A stretch of DNA of 64,000 nt from Salipiger abyssi. Its GTDB lineage: Bacteria > Pseudomonadota > Alphaproteobacteria > Rhodobacterales > Rhodobacteraceae. The position numbers and the translations under genes are program-made. This document shows, piece by piece, positions 47,997 to 55,434 of the stretch (positions are counted from its first letter, which is position 1; each line of letters opens with the position of its first letter). The notes below the pieces were generated by a model. It saw nothing but the letters and a program-made list of their open reading frames with translations, was not told the origin of the DNA and made no database searches. The DNA lies in contig NZ_JAEKIS010000016.1 of the NCBI RefSeq assembly GCF_017311415.1, positions 1-64,000 of the forward strand. Reading direction: 5' to 3'.

Positions 47997-48782
47997 ATGC
48001 TGTCCTACCAGCACGGTTATCACGCCGGAAATCTCGCCGATGTGCAGAAACACGCACTGCTGGCGTGGATGCTCGCCTACCTAACGCGCAAGGACAAACC
48101 GGTCAGCTATATCGAAACCCATGCCGGGCGCGGGCTCTACGATCTGGGCAGCGCCGAGGCGCTCAGGACCGGCGAGGCGGAACAGGGCATCGGCGCGCTG
48201 GCGAACACCTTGCCCGTCGGGCATCCCTATGCCGAGGCGCTGGCCGAGATCCGCGCCGCCCACGGCCCCGCCGCCTATCCCGGTTCGCCGCTCATCGCCG
48301 CAACGCTGCTACGCCCGCAGGACAGCCTGCACCTGGCCGAGTTGCATCCGCAGGAACACGCGGCGCTGAAAGCCGCGTTGCGCGCGCCCAATATCGCGAT
48401 CCACCGGCAGGACGGGTTCGAACTGGCGCAAAGCCTCTGCCCGCCGGAACCGCGCCGGGGCCTGCTGCTGGTCGATCCCTCCTATGAGGTGAAGCAGGAT
48501 TATGCCCGCATCCCGAAATTCCTCGGCGGCATCGCCCATAAATGGAATGTCGGCGTGCTGGCGCTCTGGTATCCGATCCTGACCTCGGGGCTGCATACGC
48601 CGATGCTGCGGGCGCTGGAGCGCGACCACCCGGAGGCGCTGAAACACGAGATTCGCTTTCCGCCGATCCGCGACGGACACCGCATGATCGGCTCCGGGTT
48701 TTTCGTGATCAATCCTCCCTGGGGGCTGGCGGAAGAGGCCAAACGCCTCGATTCCCTCTTCGACAAAGTCAAAAAGCGCTGA
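47997..48782 (+). CDS. rlmJ: 23S rRNA (adenine2030-N6)-methyltransferase RlmJ
   Basis: The 261-residue protein begins MLSYQHGYHAGNLADVQKHALLAW, the family start. Then come ETHAGRGLYDL (AdoMet site), SPLIAATLLRPQDSLHLAELHPQE and the catalytic RRGLLLVDPSYEVKQDY with the DPSY variant of DPPY. GVLALWYPIL and GSGFFVINPPWGL close the fold. Only the ATG at 47997 gives the family N-terminus; the preceding frame is a 31-codon leader. Confidence 0.92.
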   Translation: MLSYQHGYHAGNLADVQKHALLAWMLAYLTRKDKPVSYIETHAGRGLYDLGSAEALRTGEAEQGIGALANTLPVGHPYAEALAEIRAAHGPAAYPGSPLIAATLLRPQDSLHLAELHPQEHAALKAALRAPNIAIHRQDGFELAQSLCPPEPRRGLLLVDPSYEVKQDYARIPKFLGGIAHKWNVGVLALWYPILTSGLHTPMLRALERDHPEALKHEIRFPPIRDGHRMIGSGFFVINPPWGLAEEAKRLDSLFDKVKKR

Positions 48783-48815
48783 GCCGTCGCGTCAAAGCGG
48801 TGTATTCTGCCCGCC

Positions 48816-49487
48816 ATGCGCTGGCTTGTCTTCCTGCTCTGCGCCGCTCCGGCGCTGGCCTGCGAGGACCCGATCTGCGAGGTTCCCGCGGACAGCCTGC
48901 GTTTCACCCAAATCATCGATTTCTCCAACCTGCCTTCGGGCTACGGCATCGGCCGCGCGCTATCGGGGATCGTCGACGAGCCGGGTGCGCATTTCGGCGA
49001 ACGCTTCGATGGCCAGAGCCTCGATACTGCCAGCGGCCATGACCGCCTGAGCGGCCAGCCGCTGCCGCCGCTGCGGCTGATCGCCGGCGAGGAGGGCCGC
49101 AATCTCGGCACAATCAGCCTCTGGGGGAACAATGTGCTCAAGGGCCACGGTCCACGCGGCTTTCCCGATGCGGGCGCGGTGGGTGAAGGCGCCATTGCGG
49201 TGCTGTTCGACCGCGACCAGCCGGCTCTGGCGCTCGACATTCGCGGCGGCGAGGGCGGTACGGTGAGCCTGGTCTTTTTCGATCGCGCCGGGCGGGTGAT
49301 CCAGCGGCTGACCCGCGTGGTGGATCGCGACACCGGCACGCTGACCCTGCTCCGTGCGGGCGGCCTCCCCGACATCGCCGGGTTCACGGTCGAGAACGAA
49401 GACCCCGAGGGGCTGGGAATCGACAATCTGCGCTTTGAGTTCCGCGAGCTGATGGGCGCCCTGCCCGCCCCGGAGCGCGCGGCATGA
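48816..49487 (+). CDS. Secreted paralogous protein 1
   Basis: A 223-residue exported protein (signal MRWLVFLLCAAPALA) with two early Cys (CEDPICEV). The region from about 30 is beta-rich: IIDFSNLPSGYGIGRAL, GAHFGERFDGQSL, RNLGTISLWGNNVL, GEGAIAVLFDRDQPALALDIRGGEGGTVSLVFFDRAGRVIQ and VENEDPEGLGIDNLRFE. These repeat in the next gene, for example FDTLPP, FDAPLRFEG and EGAVAILFDRAQWRLGLKLHA, so the two are paralogues. They may be periplasmic or extracellular sandwich-fold proteins with a ligand-binding role. The stop overlaps the next start. Confidence 0.65.
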   Translation: MRWLVFLLCAAPALACEDPICEVPADSLRFTQIIDFSNLPSGYGIGRALSGIVDEPGAHFGERFDGQSLDTASGHDRLSGQPLPPLRLIAGEEGRNLGTISLWGNNVLKGHGPRGFPDAGAVGEGAIAVLFDRDQPALALDIRGGEGGTVSLVFFDRAGRVIQRLTRVVDRDTGTLTLLRAGGLPDIAGFTVENEDPEGLGIDNLRFEFRELMGALPAPERAA

Positions 49488-50170
49488 GGGCGCTTGCGGT
49501 CCTGCTCGCCCTGATGACGCCGCCGGCGCTGGCCGATGGGCTGACCGAGATTCCCTATGCGGCGCTGCTCGATATGCCGCATCTGAGGGTGAGCTTCGAC
49601 ACTCTGCCGCCCGCCGCCGAGCCCGGCCATGTCTTTGACGCGCCGCTGCGCTTCGAGGGGGTGCGCATCGGCGAGGATCTCGCAGGCCAGACCCTGGCCG
49701 AAGCGGTGACGGCGGAGGGCCGGTTCGACGCGCTGCACGGCGTGCCGCTGCTGCCGTTCCGCGTCGAAGCCGGCGCGCACGGGTGCAGCCTTGCCGTCGC
49801 GCTGCATCGCGGCTTCGGCTCCAACGCGCTGTTCCCGCTGGGTCCGGCCGGTGCCGGCCTGCGCGAAGGGCGTGGCGAGGGCGCGGTGGCGATCCTTTTC
49901 GACAGGGCGCAATGGCGGCTGGGGCTCAAGCTGCATGCGGATTACCCCGACCCGCTGGGCACGCGCCCGCCGCGCGGCACGGTCACGCTGCGCTTCTGGG
50001 ACGAGGCCGGACGGATGATCGCCGAGCAGGTGCTGCACCCGGGCACCGGCGTGCTGCCGCTCGCCTGGCAGAGCGATCAGCCGATACGGGCGCTCACCAT
50101 CACCAATACCGACGCCGGCGGGATTGCCCTGGACGACATCCTGCATCAGACTGACCCTGCGACAGGCTAG
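49484..50170 (+). CDS. Secreted paralogous protein 2
   Basis: A 228-residue protein with signal peptide (ALAVLLALMTPPALA). It shares layout and several segments with the preceding gene, including GAVAILFDRAQWRLGL..GTVTLRFWDEAGRMI and the ending ALTITNTDAGGIALDDI, which is like PEF-CTERM or VPDSG-type sandwich domains but lacks an anchor. The two genes overlap by 4 bases and are probably co-expressed. The function is unknown. Confidence 0.65.
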   Translation: MRALAVLLALMTPPALADGLTEIPYAALLDMPHLRVSFDTLPPAAEPGHVFDAPLRFEGVRIGEDLAGQTLAEAVTAEGRFDALHGVPLLPFRVEAGAHGCSLAVALHRGFGSNALFPLGPAGAGLREGRGEGAVAILFDRAQWRLGLKLHADYPDPLGTRPPRGTVTLRFWDEAGRMIAEQVLHPGTGVLPLAWQSDQPIRALTITNTDAGGIALDDILHQTDPATG

Positions 50171-50237
50171 AAAGGACCGCGATGCATCGACCGCCATCCG
50201 CGCTGTGCCGCACAGCGCCGCGACAGGATTGCCCGGC

Positions 50238-50663
50238 TTGGGCCGCAATCTGAGATTCTGGCTCACCGCGCCGGATGCGGCGCCCTTCGATCCGGGCGAT
50301 GCCCCGGTGGCGCTTGGGGCGCTGCTGGTGCGGCTTTCACGTTCGCATCTCACCTGCGCGCTGGCCGCGCCGCCGGTGATCGACGCGATCCTGGCGCGGC
50401 GCTACGACCTGACCGCGCAGGAGGCCGCCGAGATGCGCGAGACCTGCGAACGCGTCGAACGTGCCGCCCCCGACACAAGCCGCTTTGCCGCGATCCTGCG
50501 CGCGGCGGTGGATTACCACGAACGGCGCGCCCTGGCGCTCAGCCTCTGGGAAGAGCTCGCCGGCGACGCGCGCGCGCCCGACCCCGAGCGCGTGGCACTG
50601 CTGGCCGAGGCCGTGCTGGGCGTGCATCCTGCCGACCTCGCCCCGCCGCGCCGGGCCGGTTGA
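50238..50663 (+). CDS. TerB-like protein 1 (probable TTG start)
   Basis: A start at TTG 50238 gives MGRNLRFWLTAPDAAPFDPGDAPVALGALLVRLSRSH, matching in length and phase the starts of the two following paralogues (MFERLKAFFHRPAPAP and MFADFLQRLVQPDPAP). AGGA lies 9 bases upstream. An ATG with a better ribosome site at 50182 is in another frame and soon stops, so either an alternative start is used or a single-base change has frameshifted the 5' end. The four-helix TerB fold has VDYHERRALALSLWEELAGD in the centre. It is the most diverged copy. Confidence 0.6.
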   Translation: MGRNLRFWLTAPDAAPFDPGDAPVALGALLVRLSRSHLTCALAAPPVIDAILARRYDLTAQEAAEMRETCERVERAAPDTSRFAAILRAAVDYHERRALALSLWEELAGDARAPDPERVALLAEAVLGVHPADLAPPRRAG

Positions 50664-50743
50664 GCGCTCCGCCGCCGCCGTAACCCTCTTTCAAAAAAGC
50701 AAAAACCCGAAAAGACTTCCAACAGGCAAAAGGACCGAAGGTC

Positions 50744-51187
50744 ATGTTCGAGCGTCTGAAAGCTTTCTTCCACCGCCCCGCTCCAGCCCCGCGCCCGCTG
50801 CCCGAAATGGACGCGGCGCATGCCCTGGGCGCGCTGCTGGTCAAGGTGGCGGTGGCCGACCGCGCCTATCTCTTCGAGGAGATCGAGCAGATAGACCGCA
50901 TCCTCGCCGAGGCCTTTGATCTGAAGCCGCTCGCCGCCGCCCGGATGCGCGCAGAATGCGAACGGCTGGCCTTCGAGACGCCCGGCATCGAAGAGATGGC
51001 CGAGCGCATCCGCGACGGGGTGGACTACGCCCACCGCCGCGCCGCCGCCGAGGCGCTGTGGAAAGTTGCCCGGGCGGATGGCATCGGCGACGATGTCGAG
51101 GCCGCACTGGTCACACTGATCGAGGAACGGCTTGGGCTCGACCGCGCAGACTCCGAGGCCGCGCAAGCCGCCGCAACGATTCCCTGA
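50744..51187 (+). CDS. TerB-like protein 2
   Basis: A 147-residue TerB-domain protein (MDAAHALGALLVKVAVADRAYLFEEIEQIDRILAEAFDL, DGVDYAHRRAAAEALWKVARADGIGDDVEAALVTLIEERLGLDRADSE). The family consists of four-helix bundles with acidic patches, linked to tellurite resistance or metal sensing in some cases. The ATG is preceded by AAAAGGACCGAAGGTC. It lies between two paralogues and is separated from the first by 80 bases. Confidence 0.8.
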   Translation: MFERLKAFFHRPAPAPRPLPEMDAAHALGALLVKVAVADRAYLFEEIEQIDRILAEAFDLKPLAAARMRAECERLAFETPGIEEMAERIRDGVDYAHRRAAAEALWKVARADGIGDDVEAALVTLIEERLGLDRADSEAAQAAATIP

Positions 51188-51249
51188 GCCGCTCACGGCT
51201 GTGCGACGGGCGCTTTCCCCGCCTGCATCCTGGCGCTATATGAGTTCGC

Positions 51250-51693
51250 ATGTTCGCAGATTTCCTCCAACGGCTGGTACAGCCGGACCCCGCCCCTCTT
51301 CCCGATGCCGATGCGCGGCTGGCGCTGACCGCGCTGCTGGTGCGGGTGGCACGGGCCGACGAGACCTATGACGACAGCGAGCGCGCGCGCATCGACAAGA
51401 TCGCCGCGGCGCGCTATGGGCTATCGCCCTTCGAGGCGGCCAAGCTGCGCGGCGAGGCCGAGGCGCTGGAGGCCGAGGCGCCCGACACGGTGCGCTTTAC
51501 CCGCGCCATCAAGGATGCGGTGGATTACGAGCACCGCATCGGCGTGATCGAAGCGCTCTGGCAGGTGGTTCTGGCCGACGGGGTGCGCGAGGCCGAGGAG
51601 GATGCTCTGCTGCGGCTGGTTTCGAACCTGCTCGGCATCAACGACCGCGATTCGGCCCTGGCCCGCCAGCGGGTCGAGGGCAAGGCGAGCTGA
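51250..51693 (+). CDS. TerB-like protein 3
   Basis: The 147-residue protein is the closest to the canonical form: DARLALTALLVRVARADETYDDSERARIDKIAAARYGL, then AVDYEHRIGVIEALWQVVLADGVREAEEDALLRLVSNLLGI. ADETYDDSE and ADGVREAEEDAL give the paired acidic loops characteristic of TerB. No ter operon partners are present, so a resistance role cannot be claimed. Confidence 0.82.
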   Translation: MFADFLQRLVQPDPAPLPDADARLALTALLVRVARADETYDDSERARIDKIAAARYGLSPFEAAKLRGEAEALEAEAPDTVRFTRAIKDAVDYEHRIGVIEALWQVVLADGVREAEEDALLRLVSNLLGINDRDSALARQRVEGKAS

Positions 51694-51707
51694 GATTCGG
51701 TGCGGGC

Positions 51708-51730
51708 GGTGGGTTGGAAACCCACCCTAC
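51708..51730. repeat. REP-like palindrome, variant of the 29775 family
   Basis: GGTGGGTTGGAAACCCACCCTAC shares the outer GGTGGG...CCCACCCTAC with the family but has a changed centre, GTTGGAAAC in place of GCAGATTGC. The stem remains fully paired, so the sequence changed while structure was kept. It is 15 bases after the third TerB gene. Confidence 0.75.
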
Positions 51731-51955
51731 GGATTGTGGAGAGGCCCGAACGCAGGGCTGGTGTCCAAGCACACCGTCCCATTAATCCCCAACACCTTCA
51801 CGCAAAGCCAACCATCCCGGCAAACGCCGCCTTTTTCCCGTGCAAATGCTGCATGACGCGGCGAAACCCGCGCCCGTGACGGCGCTTTGCGCATTGCCAA
51901 GCCCGCGCCTTTCCGCCCATCCTCGGCACGTCTGTCACCCGTACCGAGGTCGCGC

Positions 51956-52732
51956 TTGCCCGATCCCACGCCCGTCATCGAGATCCGCAATCTCCACAAG
52001 GCTTATGGCTCGCTGGAGGTTCTGAAAGGCGTGCATGTCACCGCCCATCGCGGCGATGTGGTGTCGCTCATCGGCTCCTCGGGCTCCGGCAAATCCACAC
52101 TGCTGCGCTGCTGCAACCTGCTCGAAGACAGCCAGCAGGGGGAAATCCTCTTCAAGGGCGAACCGGTGCAGTGGAAGGGCGAGAACCATGCCCGCCGCCC
52201 CGCCGATCCGAAACAGGTGCTGCGCATCCGCACCAACCTGTCTATGGTGTTCCAGCAGTTCAATCTCTGGGCGCATATGACCATCCTCCAGAACGTCATG
52301 GAGGCGCCGCTCACCGTGCTCGGCCGCGACCGGGCCGAGGTCGAGAAAGCCGCGCGCGGCTATCTTGACAAGGTCGGCATCGGCGACAAATGCGATGCCT
52401 TCCCGGCGCAGCTCTCGGGCGGCCAGCAGCAGCGCGCCGCCATCGCGCGCGGGCTCTGCATGGAGCCCGAGGCGCTGCTCTTCGACGAGCCGACCTCGGC
52501 GCTCGACCCGGAGCTGGAGCAGGAGGTGGTCAAGGTGATCAAGGATCTGGCCGCCGAAGGCCGCACCATGATCATCGTCACTCATGACATGAAAATGGCC
52601 CATGACGTCAGCGACCACGTTGTGTTCCTGCATCAGGGGCTGATCGAGGAAGAGGGCCCGCCGGAAACGCTGTTCGGCGCGCCGAAATCGGAACGCCTGC
52701 AAGGGTTCCTGAAATCCACGACCCACGCATAA
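51956..52732 (+). CDS. Polar amino-acid/amine ABC transporter ATPase
   Basis: A HisP/GlnQ-type ATPase. Walker A GSSGSGKST, the family Q-loop segment VFQQFNLWAHMTILQNVMEAPLTVLG, signature LSGGQQQRAAIARGLCMEPEALLFDEPTSALDPEL and MIIVTHDMKMAHDVSDHVVFLHQG are complete. The start is a TTG at 51956 (LPDPTPVIEIRNLHKAYG) preceded by ACCGAGG; there is no ATG near. The insertion VQWKGENHARRPADPKQ before the Q-loop is typical of the arginine/ornithine/histidine transporter subgroup. It opens a four-gene importer operon. Confidence 0.88.
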   Translation: MPDPTPVIEIRNLHKAYGSLEVLKGVHVTAHRGDVVSLIGSSGSGKSTLLRCCNLLEDSQQGEILFKGEPVQWKGENHARRPADPKQVLRIRTNLSMVFQQFNLWAHMTILQNVMEAPLTVLGRDRAEVEKAARGYLDKVGIGDKCDAFPAQLSGGQQQRAAIARGLCMEPEALLFDEPTSALDPELEQEVVKVIKDLAAEGRTMIIVTHDMKMAHDVSDHVVFLHQGLIEEEGPPETLFGAPKSERLQGFLKSTTHA

Positions 52733-52767
52733 AGCGGGGCAAAAAGACCAACCAAGGGAGCAATCAC

Positions 52768-53493
52768 ATGAAACAGATCCTTCTCGGCACCGCCGTTCTG
52801 GCCTTCAGCGCCGGCATGGCGCTCGCGCAGGATGTCGTCCGCATGGGCACAGAGGGCGCCTACCCTCCGTATAACTTCATCAATGACGACGGCGAGGTCG
52901 ACGGCTTCGAGCGCGATCTCGGCGACGAGCTTTGCGCGCGCGCCGAACTGACCTGCGAATGGGTCACCAACGAGTGGGATTCGATCATCCCCAACCTGGT
53001 CTCGGGCAACTACGACACGATCATCGCCGGCATGTCGATCAATGACGAGCGCGAGGAGGTGATCGACTTCACCCAGGATTACATCCCGCCCGCGACCTCC
53101 TCCTATGTGGCGCTGAGCGAGGACGCGCCGCTCGACGGTGTCGTCGCCGCGCAGACCTCGACCCTGCAATCGGGCTATATCTCGGAATCCGGCGCCACCC
53201 TTCTGGAATTCGCCACCGCCGACGAGATTGTCGCGGCGCTGCGCAACGGCGAGGCCGACGCGGTGTTCTTCGACACCGATTACCTGACGCCGATTGTCGA
53301 GGAATCCGCCGGCGAGCTGATCTTCGTGGGCGAGCCGGTGGTGCTGGGCCGCGGCACCGGCATGGGTATCCGCGAGAGCGATACCGAACTCAAGGACACG
53401 TTCGACGCAGCCATCACCTCAATGAAGGAAGACGGCTCGCTGAACGAACTGCTCATCGAGTGGTTCGGCGAAGACACCGATCTCTACGAATGA
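52768..53493 (+). CDS. Polar amino-acid/amine ABC transporter binding protein
   Basis: A 241-residue solute-binding protein (family 3) with signal peptide (LLGTAVLAFSAGMALAQ). The ligand-pocket sequence is VRMGTEGAYPPYNFINDDGEVDGFERDLGDELCARAEL with WDSIIPNLVSGNYDTIIAGMSINDEREEVIDFTQDY. The EGAYPPYNF, VDGFERDL and IIAGMS(I/T)..R segments are the family core. The ligand class is basic or polar amino acids and related amines; the specific ligand is not visible. The neighbouring gamma-glutamylation genes suggest an amine or ornithine-like substrate. Confidence 0.88.
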   Translation: MKQILLGTAVLAFSAGMALAQDVVRMGTEGAYPPYNFINDDGEVDGFERDLGDELCARAELTCEWVTNEWDSIIPNLVSGNYDTIIAGMSINDEREEVIDFTQDYIPPATSSYVALSEDAPLDGVVAAQTSTLQSGYISESGATLLEFATADEIVAALRNGEADAVFFDTDYLTPIVEESAGELIFVGEPVVLGRGTGMGIRESDTELKDTFDAAITSMKEDGSLNELLIEWFGEDTDLYE

Positions 53494-53543
53494 TGTGAGA
53501 CAGCGGCGGCGGGCGCCCTGCCCCGCCGCCGCGGATCGCGCCC

Positions 53544-54425
53544 ATGTTCGCCTTCTGCACCGACCCCTCGGTCCTTTCGACCCCGGCCTGGTTTGCCTGC
53601 TACTTTACCACGGGCAAGCTGATGCTGTTCTATGGTTCCTTCGGGACGGTGCTGCTGCTGCTGGCGATCACCGCACCGGTGGCGCTGGCCTTCGGCTTTG
53701 CCGGCGCCTCGGCAGCGCGGGCACGCTTCGCGCCGCTGAGCTGGCTCGGCAAGATCTATATCGCCATGGTGCGCGGCGTGCCGGATATCGTCTTCTTCCT
53801 GTTCTTCGTGATCGCGCTGGATCAGGGGCTGGAATATCTGCGGCATAAGATAAAGTGCCCCGACTGGGATCAGCCGATCCGGCAGGGCTCTGATTTCATC
53901 GTCTGTCAGGCGGCCAAGCTGCCGCTGTCGACCGCGCCGCAGATCTGGCACGAGATCTACGGCTTCTCGCTGGCGGTGCTGACCTTTGCCATCGTCTTCG
54001 GCGCCTTTGCCGCCAATGTGCTTTTCGGTGCCATGCGCGCGGTGCCGCATGCGCAGCTGGAAACCGCCGAAGCCTATGGCATGACCCATCGCCAGACCTT
54101 CTGGCGCATCCTCATCCCGCAGATGTGGGTCTATGCGCTGCCAGGCCTTTCGAACCTGTGGATGGTGCTGGTCAAGGCGACGCCGCTGCTCTTCCTGCTC
54201 GGCGTCGAGGATATCGTCTACTGGGCGCGCGAGCTGGGCGGCGCCAAGACCGCTCGTTTCAGCGATTACCCGCATGCGGACTGGCGGGTGTGGTATTTCC
54301 TCGGGCTTCTGGTCTTCTACCTCGCCTTCACCCGGTTGTCCGAGATCGCGCTCGCCCGGATCATGAAGAAACTCACCCACGGTCAGGCGACCATGGGCGG
54401 CGAAGCCCAGAGGAAGGCGGCATGA
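53544..54425 (+). CDS. ABC transporter permease 1 (HisQ/HisM family)
   Basis: A 293-residue permease with helices (MLFYGSFGTVLLLLAITAPVALAFGFAGA and others). The EAA loop is in HAQLETAEAYGMTHRQTFWRILIPQMWVYALPGLSNLWMVLVKATPLLFLLGVEDIVYWA. The MVRGVPDIVFFLFFVIAL segment is the usual signature near the third helix. It is longer than average because of an insertion (KCPDWDQPIRQGSDFIVCQAA) in the periplasmic loop. The gap after the binding-protein gene is 50 bases. Confidence 0.85.
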   Translation: MFAFCTDPSVLSTPAWFACYFTTGKLMLFYGSFGTVLLLLAITAPVALAFGFAGASAARARFAPLSWLGKIYIAMVRGVPDIVFFLFFVIALDQGLEYLRHKIKCPDWDQPIRQGSDFIVCQAAKLPLSTAPQIWHEIYGFSLAVLTFAIVFGAFAANVLFGAMRAVPHAQLETAEAYGMTHRQTFWRILIPQMWVYALPGLSNLWMVLVKATPLLFLLGVEDIVYWARELGGAKTARFSDYPHADWRVWYFLGLLVFYLAFTRLSEIALARIMKKLTHGQATMGGEAQRKAA

Positions 54426-54443
54426 TCCGGCATCGCCCCACCG

Positions 54444-54501
54444 CCCCGGACCTGATCCGGGGCCTCAGCGGCGGCCAGGAGGCCCCGGGTCGAGCCCGGG
54501 G
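54444..54501. repeat. BIME-like double hairpin between the permease genes
   Basis: CCCCGGA-CCTGA-TCCGGGG (54444-54462) and CCCCGGG-TCGAG-CCCGGGG (54483-54501) are adjacent perfect hairpins, and GGCCTC (54461-54466) pairs with GAGGCC (54479-54484) between them. It fills most of the 88-base gap between the two permease genes of one operon, a place where such elements often adjust expression. Confidence 0.75.
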
Positions 54502-54513
54502 CGGGAGGCGCAC

Positions 54514-55320
54514 ATGAGCTGCTGGGACGTGGTGGCCGATTACGGGCTGCGCTCGCTGGGCATCGGCGAGCGGCTTCTGCCGCGCGACGATTTCACCATC
54601 TGCAAACAGGTGGTGCTGATCGGCTCGGGGATGATATGGAACGTCTATTTCGGCGTGCTGGCACTGATCTCGGGCTTTTTCCTCGCCACGGCGGTGGCGG
54701 TGGGCAAAGCCTCGAAAAGCCGCTGGCTGCGCAAGCCAAGCGAATGGTTCATCTTCATATTTCGTGGCTCGCCACTCTTTATCCAGTTCTTCTTTGCCTA
54801 TTTCCTGTTTCTCAGCCTGAAATCGCTCTCTCCGATCTTCGACCCGTTCTCCTCGGCCTGGCTGGGGGCGCTGGTGGTGCTGTTCCTCAACACCGCCGCC
54901 TATTCCGGCGAGATCTTCTACGGCGCGCTGCTCTCGGTGCCCAAGGGCGATGTCGAGGCCGCCGATGCCTACGGTTTCTCCGGCTGGCCGCGCTTTCGCA
55001 AGATCGTCTGGCCGACCATGCTGCGGCTGGCCTGGCCCGCCTATACCAACGAGGCGATCTTTCTGTTCCACGCCACCACGCTGGTGTTCTTCTCAGGCTT
55101 TCCCGCCTGGCAGCAGCGCGGCGACGCGCTCTATTACGCCAATTACTTCGCCGACAAGACCTTCAACCCCTTCGTCGCCTACCCGATCCTCGCGGGGTAT
55201 TTCATCGTGCTGACGCTGCTCGTCATCGCACTGTTCGGCGCCATCAACCGCCGCCTCAACCGGCACCTGCCGCAGGCCCGGCAATCGCGGGTGCGCTACC
55301 GCCCCAATCTGATGCGCTGA
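54514..55320 (+). CDS. ABC transporter permease 2 (HisM/HisQ family)
   Basis: A 268-residue permease with GGGAGG seven bases before the ATG. MIWNVYFGVLALISGFFLATAVAVG is helix 1; WFIFIFRGSPLFIQFFFAYFLF contains the RGSPLxxQ family motif. VPKGDVEAADAYGFSGWPRFRKIVWPTMLRLAWPAYTNEAIFLFHATTLVFF is the EAA loop. It completes the importer. The Puu-like enzymes start 115 bases later. Confidence 0.88.
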   Translation: MSCWDVVADYGLRSLGIGERLLPRDDFTICKQVVLIGSGMIWNVYFGVLALISGFFLATAVAVGKASKSRWLRKPSEWFIFIFRGSPLFIQFFFAYFLFLSLKSLSPIFDPFSSAWLGALVVLFLNTAAYSGEIFYGALLSVPKGDVEAADAYGFSGWPRFRKIVWPTMLRLAWPAYTNEAIFLFHATTLVFFSGFPAWQQRGDALYYANYFADKTFNPFVAYPILAGYFIVLTLLVIALFGAINRRLNRHLPQARQSRVRYRPNLMR

Positions 55321-55327
55321 GCCCGCC

Positions 55328-55353
55328 CTTTCATCTTTCCGCCAAATACTCCC
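55328..55353. repeat. Copy 2 of the intergenic TTCATCTTTC..CAAATACTC motif
   Basis: CTTTCATCTTTCCGCCAAATACTCCC directly follows the permease stop. It matches the copies at 21943-21967 and, inverted, 58994-59018, and is located in the gap before the first glutamine-synthetase-like gene. Confidence 0.55.
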
Positions 55354-55434
55354 CCGCCGGAGGCGTCCTGCCGCTTGCCAGCCGCGCGTGGCGCCGTTAC
55401 GCTGGAATTTGATCAAATTCCCGACTGGTGACCC

